DNA of 64,000 nt from Gymnothorax reevesii (lineage: Eukaryota > Chordata > Actinopteri > Anguilliformes > Muraenidae): NCBI GenBank assembly GCA_029721435.1, contig CM056584.1, positions 12,203,739 through 12,267,738 of the forward strand. Direction: 5' to 3'. Made by a program: the position numbers and the translations under genes. Positions 24,191 through 34,992 of this stretch are shown here, one piece after another; the first letter of the stretch is position 1, and every line of letters starts with the position of its first letter. The notes under the pieces are model-generated. The model ran no database searches. It was not told the DNA's origin and saw nothing but the letters and a program-made list of their open reading frames with translations.

Positions 24191-25051
24191 GTTGAAAATA
24201 AGTAAACAGGAAACGATGTACAGTAAAAACGAAAATAATAGTGTGTTTTTGAGACACTGCACACTACTGTAACCCTTCAACCCACGCTTCGCCAATCTAC
24301 CTCTGGACAAGGGTACAGAACTTCGCAAAACGACTCGCTTTGTGGCAACTTTTTGTGTTCTCGTCCATAGCCGCTGAGATGATCTGGCATCATACAGTGA
24401 GTAGTCAGGTATTGAGTATCGGGAGGATAAAAGCATCTGCGCAAGGGCAAAGAAAAGTGGGATTTTTATAATATGGGCCCTGGGTAAATGTGACTGAAAT
24501 GCCCCACTTCTTTCCCTGTTATTGTTATGTCAATGTGTGCAGATTGTGAGTTGTATACATTTGCAGTTGGAACCGTAATTCTTGGAGCAGCGACAATTTC
24601 TTTTTTTTCTTTATAATTTTATTTAAGGTCTGTGCTCTGGCATTGTTAGAATGGATATAATGACAATGAGGTTGAACAGCAGACTGTCAGGTTTAGCTTG
24701 AGGGTATTTTTCGTATTGGATGAACCGTTGAAAAATGGGCAGTGCCTTTCGTACACAGCCCCCTTCCTGCATTTTTGGAGCTTATAAAATATTGTAGTTT
24801 AACCTAATTTAGAATATAGTAATGATTTTGAATATTTTGTCGCATATCCATGACATGCAATGACTGCTTAAAGTCTGTGGCGCATAGACATCACAAGACG
24901 CTGGATATCTTCCCCGGTGATGCTCCGCCAACCTGACATTTTCAGTTTTAGCTCATTTCTGAGATTTTTTGCCTTCAGTCTTCTTTTCACAACGTAAAAT
25001 GCATGTGTGACTGGATTTTGACCCAGCACTGTCCAATGAATTATGGTCCCC

Positions 25052-25150
<99 letters not shown>

Positions 25151-26576
25151 CTGCATGTGTAGCTTTGAACCTGAATATCCTCTATGGGGAAAAAATAGAA
25201 CGTCATTCTGATCAAATCAGATAAAAGCACTGATCATTGGCATTTTTAGTTTCCGCAGCAATTGTGAACGTAAAAAGAGAGGGCAGCGTAATGTGATGAA
25301 ATATCAATCTGCAATTTTGTTCGATCACCACGTACGCATCTCGCATCTGAGTGAGTTGTCCCTGGGCAGATTTAATTCCTCCCTTTTAATGCTCCAGTTC
25401 TCACTCCCGGCTGCTTTGTGTTGTAAAGGGATGGAGTGGTGATCGTTAGACGTCAACCCTCTCCCTCTCTGGCCATGATGCAGTATTATATATTGTACAT
25501 ATCGTATAAATATACATTTGACAATTCTGTGGCTGCTCGTGGGACGTAAGCAGCTGTCACGGAACGATTGCGTTTGCGTAACAGCGTGAGTCTTTGGGGC
25601 AAAATCTATTCTTTCGATACAAAGCTAAGGTGGTAAGCAAAATGTCGACACAGGTAGTAATTTTGTCATTAAATTTAGAGATGGATCTTTGCTGAGAGGC
25701 CAATCACAATGATTGCTTTACTCCCGAGATTTCCATTTTCATTATGTCCCAAGCTTTTCACCCGACATTTTTATATCTGCTCATCCTCTGCCTGATTTTC
25801 TCCATTTTGAATGCTTTTCTTTTTTTCAGTATTTCAGCCAAACTGTACTCTCCTGCAACTGAATCAACTTGCACTTAATTAGGGCACCTAGCAACGATGA
25901 CGTCTGTCCGTCCGTGCTGCTCAGCGGTTGGTCTGAAAAATATTCTTTCATCAAAAGATGCGATACGCAAAGTTTGCCTGCAGTGATGAGTTTAGTGTTT
26001 TCTGCATACCTGTTGTTATGCTCATGAGGTGGGTTGGTAATTCAAAGCTTTGTTCTGAAGTGCGGTCTGTCTCTGTTTCGTGGAAAAATATTATAACATG
26101 GCTTTCTCTTTTTACGAGTGGCTCAAATCCTGTTATTCAGCCGAGAAAATAGTCCACAGGCGGTGCTTTTCACCAGCCAAGCGAAGCTGACGCACTGTCC
26201 ACGTGACCTCGTGACATTTTCTGAAACTGCATTTTTACTTATAAGGCGCCTTCATTACTGTGAATCTGGTTCCCACCGTAAAAATTGTTGTGCCTTATTT
26301 CTTATTTCAACTTGTTGAAGTTTCAAGTCGAGAGAAATCTCTGTTTTTTTTTTAAAAAGTATGTTTAAATTTCATTCAGAATTGACTCAACATTTTATAG
26401 CAAGATGAAACCACTAAAGGCACTGCCAATATTAACAGCGCTGGGCCAATTCTCCGGTAATGACCACAGGTCTGGGGTCTTGATCTGTGAGAGACTCAAT
26501 CTGAACCACAAACAAACAGACACTGTTTCTTGAAATGCTCCTCTCAGAAAATAATAATAATAAGAATAATAATAAT
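24191..26576. other. Non-coding 2.4 kb
   Basis: No gene seen. Contains the long GT microsatellite at 25,054-25,149 and a short AAT run at about 26,550-26,576 next to the following Tc1 end. Confidence 0.5.
25054..25149. repeat. (TG)n microsatellite, ~96 bp
   Basis: About 48 TG dinucleotides with a single GC interruption near 25,093. A strong candidate for length polymorphism. Confidence 0.97.
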
Positions 26577-27091
26577 ACAACCCCAATTCCGAAATAGTTG
26601 GAACAAAGTGTAAATTGTGAATAAAATCAAAATGCAGTGACTTTCAGATCACATGAGCCAATATGCGATTTACAACAGAACACATTTCAAATGTTGAAAC
26701 TGAGACATTTTACATTTCTATCCACAAAATGAGCTTATTTCAAATTTTCTGGCTGCAACAGGTCTCAAAAAAGTTGGGACTCAGGTGAAATAAGGCTGAA
26801 AAAGCAATAAATATGCAAGAGAACATTTGACGGAACATTTAGCAAGTAATTTAGTTAACTGGCATCAGGTGTGTAATATGATTGGCTATAAAAGGGACGT
26901 CAAAGAGAGGTTGAGTCTCTCAGAAGTAAAGATGGCCATAGGCTCTCCAACTTGTGAAGGCTTGTGTAAATAATTGTGGAATACTTTAAAAACAATGTTC
27001 CTCAAGTCAAATTGCAAAGGCTTTGAAGGTCTCTGCATTAGCAATTTTCTTTTATCTAGGGTGAGCAAAGTCATTAGGTTGGGGGTTCAAA

Positions 27092-27973
27092 ATGTGGCCA
27101 AAACTATGTGACGGTTGCAGGATGATCGCACTTTTGGAAAGAGATTTCCAGGGTGGGTTAGTCTGCCACCGGTGCCAGCTAATTGAGCATCTGGAGAGCA
27201 ATATCCTTGATCTTCAGGGCCAGTTGGCGGCGCTACATAGTTCGCAATCAGTAGAGTTCCGAGAGGAACTAAGTAAGAAAGTTGGGTGACTGTAGGTCGG
27301 CAGTGCAGGAAAGGGCGTGCACACCGTACAGCGACAGCTTCTCCAGTGGTTGAGGTGTCCAACCGATTCCAGCCCTTGCAGCAACTCGACTTAGCCCCTG
27401 ACCCTGAGAGTGAGGGGACTGATGAGCAGCAGGGCACCCTGTTGGCCTCTACCCCTCAGAAGAGAGTTATTGATAGTGGGGGACTCAATACTTAGAGGAA
27501 TAGATAGCTTAGTCTGTTCACGCAACAAGGAGTCTCGTACGGTGTGTTGCCTGCCTGGTGCCCAGGTAGGAGACCTCCTGGAGCGTGCGGACAAGCTCCT
27601 GGCCAGAGCGGGGAGGGATCCAGTTGTCATGGTCCATGTTAGGACAAATGACATAGGTAAGGGTTGGTTTGAGGTTCTGCAAGGCAAATTTGTGGAATTA
27701 GCTGAGAAGCTTAGGAGCAGATCCTCAACGGTAGTGTTCTCTGGGATTCTACCGGTACCACGTGCAAGCAGAGGTGAGCAGAATTTTATCTTGAGGTTTA
27801 ACACGTGGCTACGAACCTGGTGTAGGAAAGAGGGGTACAGGTTTATGGGGCACTGGAACTTTTTCTGGGACAGGGGTGACCTGTTCAAGCCTGACGGGCT
27901 GCACCTGAACCGGAGGGGTACCTTTGCACTGGGCCAGCGTATGTTGAGGGTAGCACAGGATTATTTAAACTAG
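27092..27973 (+). pseudogene. CR1 ORF1: zinc-finger plus SGNH esterase domain, frameshifted
   Basis: ORF1 of CR1 elements encodes a nucleic-acid-binding protein with an esterase-like domain. An ATG at 27,092 opens MWPKLCDGCRMIALLERDF, with paired cysteines CDGC and CHRC, which ends at a stop at 27,287. Two frame changes (near 27,286 and 27,440) lead into the SGNH domain. Block I is LLIVGDSILRG (catalytic Ser in GDS), block III is VVMVHVRTNDIG (Asn present, but Arg where Gly is usual) and block V is KPDGLHLNRRG (Asp and His present). It ends with VAQDYLN. Two frameshifts make it non-functional as it stands. Confidence 0.85.
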
Positions 27974-28129
27974 GGACTTGGGGGGCAGGGAGGTTACTGA
28001 GTGTTACACATAGGGAAATGCAGACTGCCCCGATTGAGGCTGACGGCGTAACATGCACTATGTTTTACTTTTAAAGCAACAAAGCGTAGTGGGGGGCTCG
28101 AGGCGGTGGCCACATGGGAAATCTAGGGG

Positions 28130-29232
28130 GAAGAGCATTAGTAATAACCTTAAATGTTTTTATTTAAATGCAAGAAGCATAAGAAATAAATTTCCAGAAC
28201 TTGAGGCTGTAGTGATCAGTGAGGGCTATGACATAGTTGAGATTACAGAGATGTGGCTTAGTGAAGAGGATGGGGATTAATATAATATAGAAGGTTATAA
28301 GCTCTTTAGGAAGGATAGATGTAATAGGCAAGGAGGGGGCGTAGCACTCTATGTGAACGAAAACATAAATGTACAGGAAATTCCCGAAATTGAACATTCC
28401 TTGTCCTGTGAAGATATCTGAGTCAGGCTCATTGGCAAACACAAGATAGGTTTAAACACAGGAGTATGCTATCGACCACCAGCTTTGGACAGTACGATCA
28501 ATGAAATGCTTTTTAGGAGGATTACGCAAGCTTGTAGCGGTGGTGGGACTATTATCATGGGAGACTTAAATTATCCTAGTATCAATTGGGAAATGGTGAA
28601 AGGACAGGGTAGGGGGGAGGAAGAATTTCTAGATGTTATAAATGATAATTTCTTGGTGCAGTATGTTAATAAAACTACCAGAAGGAAGGCAATTTTAGAC
28701 TTAATGCTCTGTAATGACCCCGACAGAATTAGCAATGTTGAGGTACTGGAGCCACTTGGGACAAGTGATTACTCTGCTGTTAATTTTGATGTTTCATGGG
28801 AAGTTAAAAAGGTGTATTCTAAAACAAAAATTTTCAATTTTAGGCGAGCAAACTTTGACAGGATGCGTTCATATCTAGCTGAAATAAAATGGGAGACACT
28901 CCTGGACTGTAAGTCTGTAAATGTGGTGTGGGAAAGATTTAAGGGGGTTTTACTTGAATCACAATGCAGATTCATTCCGAAGGTGTCCAAAAGTAAGCTA
29001 AAAAGGCAGAATCCTCAGTAGATGACCAAAAGTATTCGTAGGATTTTGAGGGAAAAGAGGAATCTTTATAAGATGTACATAAAGGATAACAATGAGAATA
29101 CTGGGGCTGAATACTGTAAAATGTGGGCTGTGGTCAAAAAAGAGCTGAGGAATGCTAGAAGACTGTATGAGAGACAAATTGCAGAGGGGGCAAAAACTAA
29201 CCCTAAGCGCTTCTTTCAGTACTGCAGCAGAA
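28130..29232 (+). pseudogene. CR1 ORF2, AP-endonuclease region, three stops
   Basis: This is the N-terminal endonuclease of CR1 ORF2, which nicks target DNA to prime reverse transcription. Motifs in order: FYLNARSIRNKFPELE (Asn), VEITEMWLSEEDG (Glu), GVALYVNENINV, GVCYRPPALDST, IIMGDLNYPSINW (Asp and Asn), DLMLCNDPDRISNVE and LGTSDYSAVNF. In the last motif Tyr occupies the position where the family has the catalytic His. In-frame stops lie near 28,280, 28,420 and 29,020. After the domain the frame continues (RRILREKRNLYKMYIKDN) to KRFFQYCSRKW, where the LTR insertion breaks it at 29,232. Confidence 0.88.
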
Positions 29233-29237
29233 AATGG

Positions 29238-30821
29238 TGTTATGATTTTGCCATGCTGTCTGTTTCATGCCTTGTTTAAGTTCAGTACCTGCTGGCCATG
29301 TTTGTTGATTTATGTGCTGTGACCACTGCCTATCTTCTGACTATTCTTTGGATTATGTATTGTGATTTGCCTGCCTCGATTAGTTATTTTCTGTCTTCGT
29401 TTACTTTTCCATGTTTTACTTTTTGCCATAGTCATACTCCGGTTCATGTTTTCCATTTTGCTTTGCACTTTGTCTCCCCCGTCTGGTCTCTAGTCTCGCC
29501 TGTTGTTTTAGCCCCAGTCTTGTCTCACTCTTCGAGTGATTTATTGGATTCTGGATTTCAACCTTCCATCCAATCTTGTTTACTTACTTCACCTTGCTTT
29601 TCTATCTACAAACAATACTAACAGTTTATAAATTTTCTCCTAAGATTACTAACAATAACTGACCTTGTATATAATACTAACTTACTAACGAGCACCTAGG
29701 ATTTGTATAGTTGCACTTACTAATTGACTAACTAGCTCTCAGCACTCACCCTGTTCTAATCTCCGCCTCTTTGCTCTCACTGATTACCTTTGCTGCATTT
29801 TCTGTGTAAACTCACACCTGATCACGCTGTCCTGCTTCTCATTATCTATGCCAGGGGTGGACAATCACGGTCCTGGAGGGTCGGTGTGTATGCAGGTTTT
29901 TATTCCTATCAATTACCCTGACTAATTGAGTTAATTGATTGCATGCACAAATATAGATTGTCGCAATGATACGATCAAAGGAAGATGTTTTATGAAGAGA
30001 GACAAGACTAGTCTTTGTAGTTTCATGATAATTTATAGAAATGCACATGAAACGTCAGATTTCATAAATGGTTTGGCTAACTGAGACAATCAACTAATTA
30101 AAGGCCAGACGTTGGTGTGAAAACCAGGGACAGATACGGCCCTCGCTGCCCACCTCTGATCTATGCACATTAGAAACTCCGTGACTGGAGCCGTATGTTT
30201 GTTTATAGGAATGTCTTGTGTTCCCTGTCCGCGTTTTGGCTTTAGCCAATTTCATGTGATTAGGTTCTTCCTCATGTGCCTTCCCCTTGTAATCAGTTTG
30301 ATTTCCTGCATCTGTGATTCTCCCCATGTGATCTTCCCAGAAGTGTATATTAGGTGTCTTTTCACTGCCAGACCTTGTCAGGTCATTTCACGTATATTTC
30401 TTGTGCTGCTATTTCTCTGTCTTGATTTCATTGAGTTTCTGATTCTGACTGGATCGCACGACTACTGATTCTTGCTTTGCCCTTTTGGATATTGTTGCAT
30501 CTCTGTATTTTTCACCTTTTTCTGCCCGACCTTGATTTTGTGGATTGCTGCCCTGTTTACGATTCGGACTGTCCTGCGGCTTATGAGTTTGCTTCTCCCT
30601 CAAACCTACGCCTGTGGACCGGATCTGTTTTGTCTGACTACGATTTTAGTGATTGGTGCCCTGGTAATGAACTCTGCTCTGCCCCATTGGAATTCCAGCT
30701 TTGGATTATGGATTCTGTACTGTTGCCTTTTTCTCTGCGGGGGTTATCCCCCTTATTCAATAAAGCACCTCATTTTTGCAATCCCGTGTCCTCGCACTTG
30801 GTTCCAGATCGATACCTCACA
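29238..30821 (+). mobile_element. Solo-LTR-like insertion in the CR1 LINE
   Basis: Begins TGTTATGATTTTGCC and ends GATACCTCACA, so it has TG...CA ends. It is flanked by an imperfect 5-bp duplication (AATGG at 29,233-29,237, AAAGG at 30,822-30,826). The CR1 frame resumes directly after it (KVKEQVKCIKNKNG), which fixes the right edge well. An AATAAA polyadenylation signal lies at 30,759-30,764, about 60 bp before the end, as in an LTR. A related copy lies inverted at 36,263-37,364. Without the MITE it is about 1.27 kb. No coding internal region is present, hence solo LTR; the parent element is not identified. Confidence 0.72.
29852..30158. mobile_element. hAT MITE with perfect 8-bp target duplication
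   Basis: The 307-bp segment starts CAGGGGTGG and ends CCACCTCTG, imperfect inverted repeats of hAT type, extended by ACAATCACGGTCCTGGAGGG on the left against its diverged complement on the right. ATCTATGC occurs immediately before (29,844-29,851) and after (30,159-30,166), a perfect 8-bp duplication, the size that defines hAT insertion. Non-coding. Confidence 0.93.
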
Positions 30822-30826
30822 AAAGG

Positions 30827-30960
30827 AAAGTTAAAGAGCAGGTTAAGTGCATAAAGAATAAAAATGGATCACTGCTATATGATAACAAGCATATTGCGGA
30901 TGCCTTAAACAGTTACTTTGTTGAGAATTTTACCTCAGAGGGGGTCTTTATTTGGCCAGA
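30827..30960 (+). pseudogene. CR1 ORF2 fragment just before the RT domain
   Basis: Resumes the CR1 frame after the LTR: KVKEQVKCIKNKNGSLLYDN, then KHIADALNSYFVENFTSEG, the linker that precedes the reverse transcriptase palm in CR1. Similarity stops near 30,960, where the Tc1 fragment starts. The RT catalytic motifs are absent. Confidence 0.75.
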
Positions 30961-30979
30961 GGGCATGTCAAATGATTAT

Positions 30980-31404
30980 TTGCAGCGCAGTGTAGTCGTC
31001 TGGCAATTTCCTTGGTGCTGGCGCTAATTTGAAGCATGCCAATGGCACGTTCCCGTTCAGGGGCTGTAAGTCGCGGCATAGTGTCGACGTTTCACAAGTG
31101 TCAGTGAAGAAGTGAAATTTTATTCGGATTCACATGCTTTTAAAGGCAATGTGTGCACAAATTCAGAGTGAAATTCATTTTTCCCGTGGTGTGCGCGCAA
31201 GATGTTGCGTTTTTGCAAAAAATTGCCTAGCGTTACAGTTAACTTGAAATTCTTGCAGTTCTTGCATCTGGCATGCCGGGTGACGTCACTGTAGTGTTAT
31301 TGTCGTAAAAAAATTATATTGAAGTTCATTTGAACTTAAATATTGACTTTTTTCAAGTGGTGCGTTTTCATTTGTACTCAGTATATGTTAATCCCTTTAA
31401 CATA
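30980..31404 (-). mobile_element. Fragment of a third Tc1-like family with transposase N-terminus
   Basis: Read on the minus strand from 31,079, an ATG opens MPRLTAPERERAIGMLQISA followed by STKEIARRL, the typical N-terminal DNA-binding start of a Tc1 transposase of a family different from the others in this window. Similarity ends after about 30 codons. Upstream of the start (31,080-31,404) is plausible 5' UTR and terminal sequence, ending in an inverted repeat TATATGTTAA / TTAACATATA around 31,382-31,407. It sits between CR1 parts where the RT domain should be. Confidence 0.6.
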
Positions 31405-31727
31405 TACTAAGTGAATCATGTAGGATTCCTTCGACCTAGTGTTGTGAGTAGAACTCGGGGTCACAAATGGAAGTTGACTGAAGGTAAATTTAGCACTGAT
31501 ATTCAGAAATATTTCTTCACCCAAAGAGTAATTTCAATGTGGAATAGCTTACCTGACCATATTGTTGAGGCAGAGACCTTGGGGGTTTTCAAGAGCAGGC
31601 TTGACCTAAAGCTAGATACCATTGAGTCATTTAGTATCTGAAGGGATATATTCACAATAGTATAAAGAAACTGGCGAGCTTAGTTGGGCTGAAAGGCCTT
31701 TTCTTGCCATTCATGTTATGTTATGTA
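31405..31727 (+). pseudogene. CR1 ORF2 C-terminus and 3' UTR
   Basis: The frame from about 31,411 reads RTRGHKWKLTEGKFSTD, then FFTQRVISMWNSLPDHIVEA and TLGVFKSRLDLKLDTIESFS, the conserved C-terminal tail after the RT thumb in CR1 proteins. It stops at 31,639. The 3' UTR follows, ending in a short TTATG repeat. A second, shorter copy of the same 3' end lies at 42,737-42,853. Confidence 0.82.
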
Positions 31728-31749
31728 ATTGTAGCAGGCCGAAGGAGGG

Positions 31750-31825
31750 CCCGGGCGGGGACTTGAACCTCCAGACTCCCGGGTAAGAGTTATGCGCTGA
31801 CCACATCGCCAAAGAGCCAGGCTCA
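31750..31825 (-). repeat. tRNA-like sequence (SINE head or tRNA pseudogene)
   Basis: On the minus strand, GGCTCTTTGGCGATGTGGTC, then AGCGCATAACTCTTACCC and GGAGGTTCAAGTCCCCGCC, has a tRNA-like A box and a good B box (GGTTCAAGTCC) about 35 bases apart. It lies between the CR1 3' end and the L2 5' truncation point. I cannot fold a confident anticodon stem, so a tRNA-derived SINE or relic is more likely than a functional tRNA. Confidence 0.45.
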
Positions 31826-31940
31826 TTGGCAAGGTAGCCAGGGTACGTACTTATTAGGAGACACTTCCAGTGACAGGACCCTTCAACTGTCACATCTCTC
31901 CCCCTCTTTCGTGGGCGTGTCCACGAGAATAAAACTCTAG

Positions 31941-33992
31941 ATCATGTGTACTCTAATATCAAGAGTGCATACAGAGCCATACCCCTCCCTCAACTGGGAC
32001 AGTCTGATCATCTCTCACTATTCCTAGCTCCAGCATACACCCCCCTCAGCCAACAAACAAAGCCCAGAAGACAGACTATTATCACCTGGCCTGACGGCGC
32101 CCTCCCCGGACTCCAGGACTGCTTTGAACAGTCACAGTGGGAGACTTTCCACCATGAGGACCTGGCCACATTCACAGACACAGTACTCTCTTACATCAAG
32201 TAGTGCATGGGTATGGTCACTGGGGAGAAGACCATCCAGGTGTACCCAAACCAAAAACCGTGGATAACCAGCCAGGTCCGCTCACTTCTCCGGGCCCGCG
32301 ATGCAGCCTTCAAATCCGGTGACAGAGCACTCTACAGCACAGCTCCTGCCAACCTGAGGAGAGGCATTAAGGCTGCCAAAGCAGACTACAAGGTGAAGAT
32401 AGAAGGGCAACTCAACTACCCCCGAAAGGTGTGGTAGAGCATACAGTCCCTCACCAACTACAAGGGCCGTGCTGCGACACCTGGGGACTCTGACGCGGCA
32501 CTGGCAGAGGAGCTTAACAGCTTCTTTGCCCGCTTTGAGTCCCAAGCCCAGAACTCAGCCACATTACCCCAAGCCCCACTACTACAACCCACACCGACCT
32601 CTGACACCACCCCACTCACCGTGGAGGTAGAGGACATGAGACGTGTGCTCCGTGCTGTCAACCCTAGGAAGGCCACAGGACCGGATGGAGTACCAGGGAA
32701 AGTGCTCAAGGCATGTGCTGACCAACTAGCACCAATCTTCACTGACATTTTCAACCTGTCACTGGAACAAGCTAACATCCCAGCCTGCCTAAAATTGGCC
32801 ACCATTATCCCAGTCCCCAAAAAGACACCCACAAGCAACCTCAACAACTTCCGCCCAGTAGCGCTCACTCCAGTCATCACAAAGTGCTTTGAAAAACTGG
32901 TATTGAGACACATCAAAACCTGTCTCCCCCCCACCCTTGACCCACATCAGACTGCATACCGACCAAACAGATCCACGAAAGATGCAATAATCACCACCCT
33001 CCATGCTGCATTGAGCCACCTCAAGAAAAGAGGGAGCTATGTCAGAATGCTCTTCACTGACTACAGCTCAGTCTTTAACACAATAATACCGGACATTCTT
33101 ATCCCCAAGTTGGCCAACCTGGGACTTCCACCCTCGACCTGCTCCTGGATTAAGGACTTTCTGATAAACCGACCCCAGCACGTGAAGCTGGGTCCCCACC
33201 TCTCATCCGCCCGCACGCTCAGCACCGGCTTGCCCCAAGGCGGTGTGCTGAGCCCACTACTCGACTCGCTCTACACATATGACTGCAGAGCCACCCACCC
33301 TGAGAACATCATTGTGAAAGTCGCAGATGACACAACGGTGGTGGGGATGATCACAGAGGGGAACGAGGCGGCCTTCAGAGATGAGGTCCTTAGACTCAGT
33401 GAGTGGTGCGCCTTCAATAACCTGGCGCTGAACATCTCCAAAACTAAGGAACTCATCCTGGACTTCCGACGGAACAAAGCCGCCCCTGCCCCCCTGTACA
33501 TCAACGGTGAAAGCGTGGAGCGAGTGGAGTCCTTCAAATTTCTTGGGGTCCACATCTCTGCTGACCTCTCCTGGACAACCAACACCACAGCTCTGGTTAA
33601 AAAGGTGCAGCAAAGACTACATTTCCTGAGAGTGCTTACGAAGGAGCAACTTGACACCAACCTGCTGGTGACCTTCTACCGGTCGGTCATTGAGAGCCTG
33701 CTGACCTGCTGTGTCAGTGTGGCACTCAAGCTGCACAGAAGCGGACAGGAGAAGACTGCAGAGGGTGATCAACACAGCACAAAAAATCATCGGCTGCCCC
33801 CTACCTCCCTTGTCCACCATATACAACTCCCGGTGCCTAGGTAGGGCAAAGAACATCATAAAAGACGATACACATCCCGGCTTCCACCTCTTCAACCTAC
33901 TGCCCTCTGGCAGGCGCCACAGGGCCATACCAGCCAAAACAAACAGACTCAGAGACAGTTTCTTCTCAAGAGCTGTCACCATACTAAACTGA
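31941..33992 (+). pseudogene. L2 ORF2: endonuclease tail and reverse transcriptase, broken
   Basis: Encodes the reverse transcriptase used for L2 replication. First piece: SNIKSAYRAIPLPQLGQSDH (end of the endonuclease) to a stop at 32,201. Second piece to a stop at 32,435. Third piece (about 32,438-33,780) holds the RT. Motifs: KATGPDGVPGKVLKACADQ, FRPVALTPVITKCFEKL, MLFTDYSSVFNTIIP (first catalytic Asp present), STGLPQGGVLSPLLDSLYT, and VKVADDTTVVG, where Val replaces the usual Phe or Tyr before Ala-Asp-Asp. After a frameshift near 33,780 the C-terminal tail follows (RLQRVINTAQKIIGCPLP, then RAKNIIKDDTHPGFHLF) to the end at 33,992. Two stops and one shift make it inactive. Confidence 0.93.
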
Positions 33993-34530
33993 AGTTTGCA
34001 CTGAGGAAATGATAAGTAATCTGTTCTCAGACGTCTGCCTCAGTCGGAGTACTGTATATTGTCTCTTTTTTTTTTTGTACTGTTATAGCATATTTGCACT
34101 TTTGTACTGTTATATCTATCTGTAAACTGTCATTTGCACTATCATATCAAGTCAGTCCATCTATTTTTGGTCTGAGTACTGTAAACTGCCATATTTGCAC
34201 GGTTATATTATAGCATTTTTGCACTGCTGTATCATAGCTATCTGTAAAGTGTCTTTTGAAACATCATATAAAGTCAGTCTATCTGTTTGCAGTTGCCTAC
34301 TACTGAAGACAGGAGTAAATGCCATTTATACCTCAATCACCTGCTGCTAGTCCTTTTGAGCACTTATTCTCAACCTGTGTATCTGTTTACTCTCAACCTG
34401 CCTTGGTACCTTTAGCTTTTCACAAGTCACAGGGTTTATGTATAGCTGTTAGTAGGTTGTTTATTTACGTATGCACTTTATGGTGAAGCTTTAAATCTGA
34501 TTGTACTTTGTATAATGACAATAAAGGCTT

Positions 34531-34565
34531 TCTATTCTATTCTATTCTATTCTATTCTATTCTAT
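34531..34565 (+). repeat. (TCTAT)n tail of the L2 LINE
   Basis: Seven perfect TCTAT units directly after the L2 3' end. Confidence 0.95.
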
Positions 34566-34992
34566 TTCACGATTGAGAATATTTGGCGCATAATTAAATA
34601 AGAATTCCGTCAAAGGAGACCTTAAACTCTCCAGCAGCTGGAAGCCTGTATTAAACAAGAGTGGGATCAAATTCCAATGGCTAAACCCAAGAAACTTGTC
34701 TCCTCAATGCCCAGACGCCTCCACTTTGTGTTAAAAAGAAGAGGAGATGCTACACCATGGTAAACAGGCCCCTGTCCCAACTTTTTTGAGACCTGTAGCA
34801 GCCATCAAATTTAAAATGAGCTCATTTTGTGGATAAAATTGTAAAATTTCTCAGTTTCAACATTGGCTATGTTATCTCTGTTCTATTGTGAATAAAATAC
34901 TGGCTGGTGTGGTTTGAAAGTCATTGCGTTTTGATTTATTCACAATTTACTTGGGACAATTTTGTCCCAACTATTTTGGAATTTGGGTTGTA

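Larger units (their letters stand above)
27075..31727 (+). mobile_element. CR1-clade LINE, interrupted and internally deleted
   Basis: A CR1-like non-LTR retrotransposon lying inside the Tc1. It has an esterase-type ORF1 (27,092-27,973), an endonuclease-bearing ORF2 (28,130-29,232), a short continuation after the LTR insertion (30,827-30,960) and a C-terminal piece plus 3' UTR (31,405-31,727). The 3' end (GTTGGGCTGAAAGGCC, then TGTTATGTTATGT) is of CR1 type. Nearly the whole reverse transcriptase core is missing, replaced by a foreign Tc1 fragment. Confidence 0.85.
31925..34565 (+). mobile_element. 5'-truncated L2-clade LINE
   Basis: Begins abruptly inside the endonuclease C-terminus and runs through the RT to a 3' UTR with repeated TTTGCACTGTTATA-type words. 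It ends ATGACAATAAAGGC and a pure (TCTAT)n tail at 34,531-34,565, typical of L2 elements in fish. Abrupt 5' truncation plus an intact tail is the normal result of target-primed reverse transcription. The tail is flush with Tc1 sequence, so this LINE inserted in or beside the already disrupted Tc1. Confidence 0.92.
26577..34992 (+). mobile_element. Tc1-like element split by nested insertions
   Basis: The left part (26,577 to about 27,060) begins TACAACCCCAATTCCGAAAT and runs through the 5' region into the first codons of a transposase (MAIGSPTCEG at about 26,931). The right part (34,566-34,992) starts in the transposase C-terminus (IENIWRII, then PKKLVSSMPRRLHFV). It ends with CCCCTGTCCCAACTTTTTTG and a terminal repeat whose inward reading is TACAACCCAAATTCCAAAAT. 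Both parts are in the same orientation and carry opposite TIRs of one family, so they are the two ends of one element now 8.4 kb apart. About 700 bp of the transposase middle is missing, so deletion accompanied the insertions. Confidence 0.85.

Noticed and set aside
30163..30854. Hydrophobic frames of 100-125 codons
   Set aside because: They fall inside the LTR-like insertion and are not conserved in frame with the inverted LTR copy at 36.3-37.4 kb.
31750..31825. Functional tRNA gene
   Set aside because: A and B boxes are present, but I cannot assign an anticodon arm confidently and the locus is a stack of retroelements. Kept only as tRNA-like.
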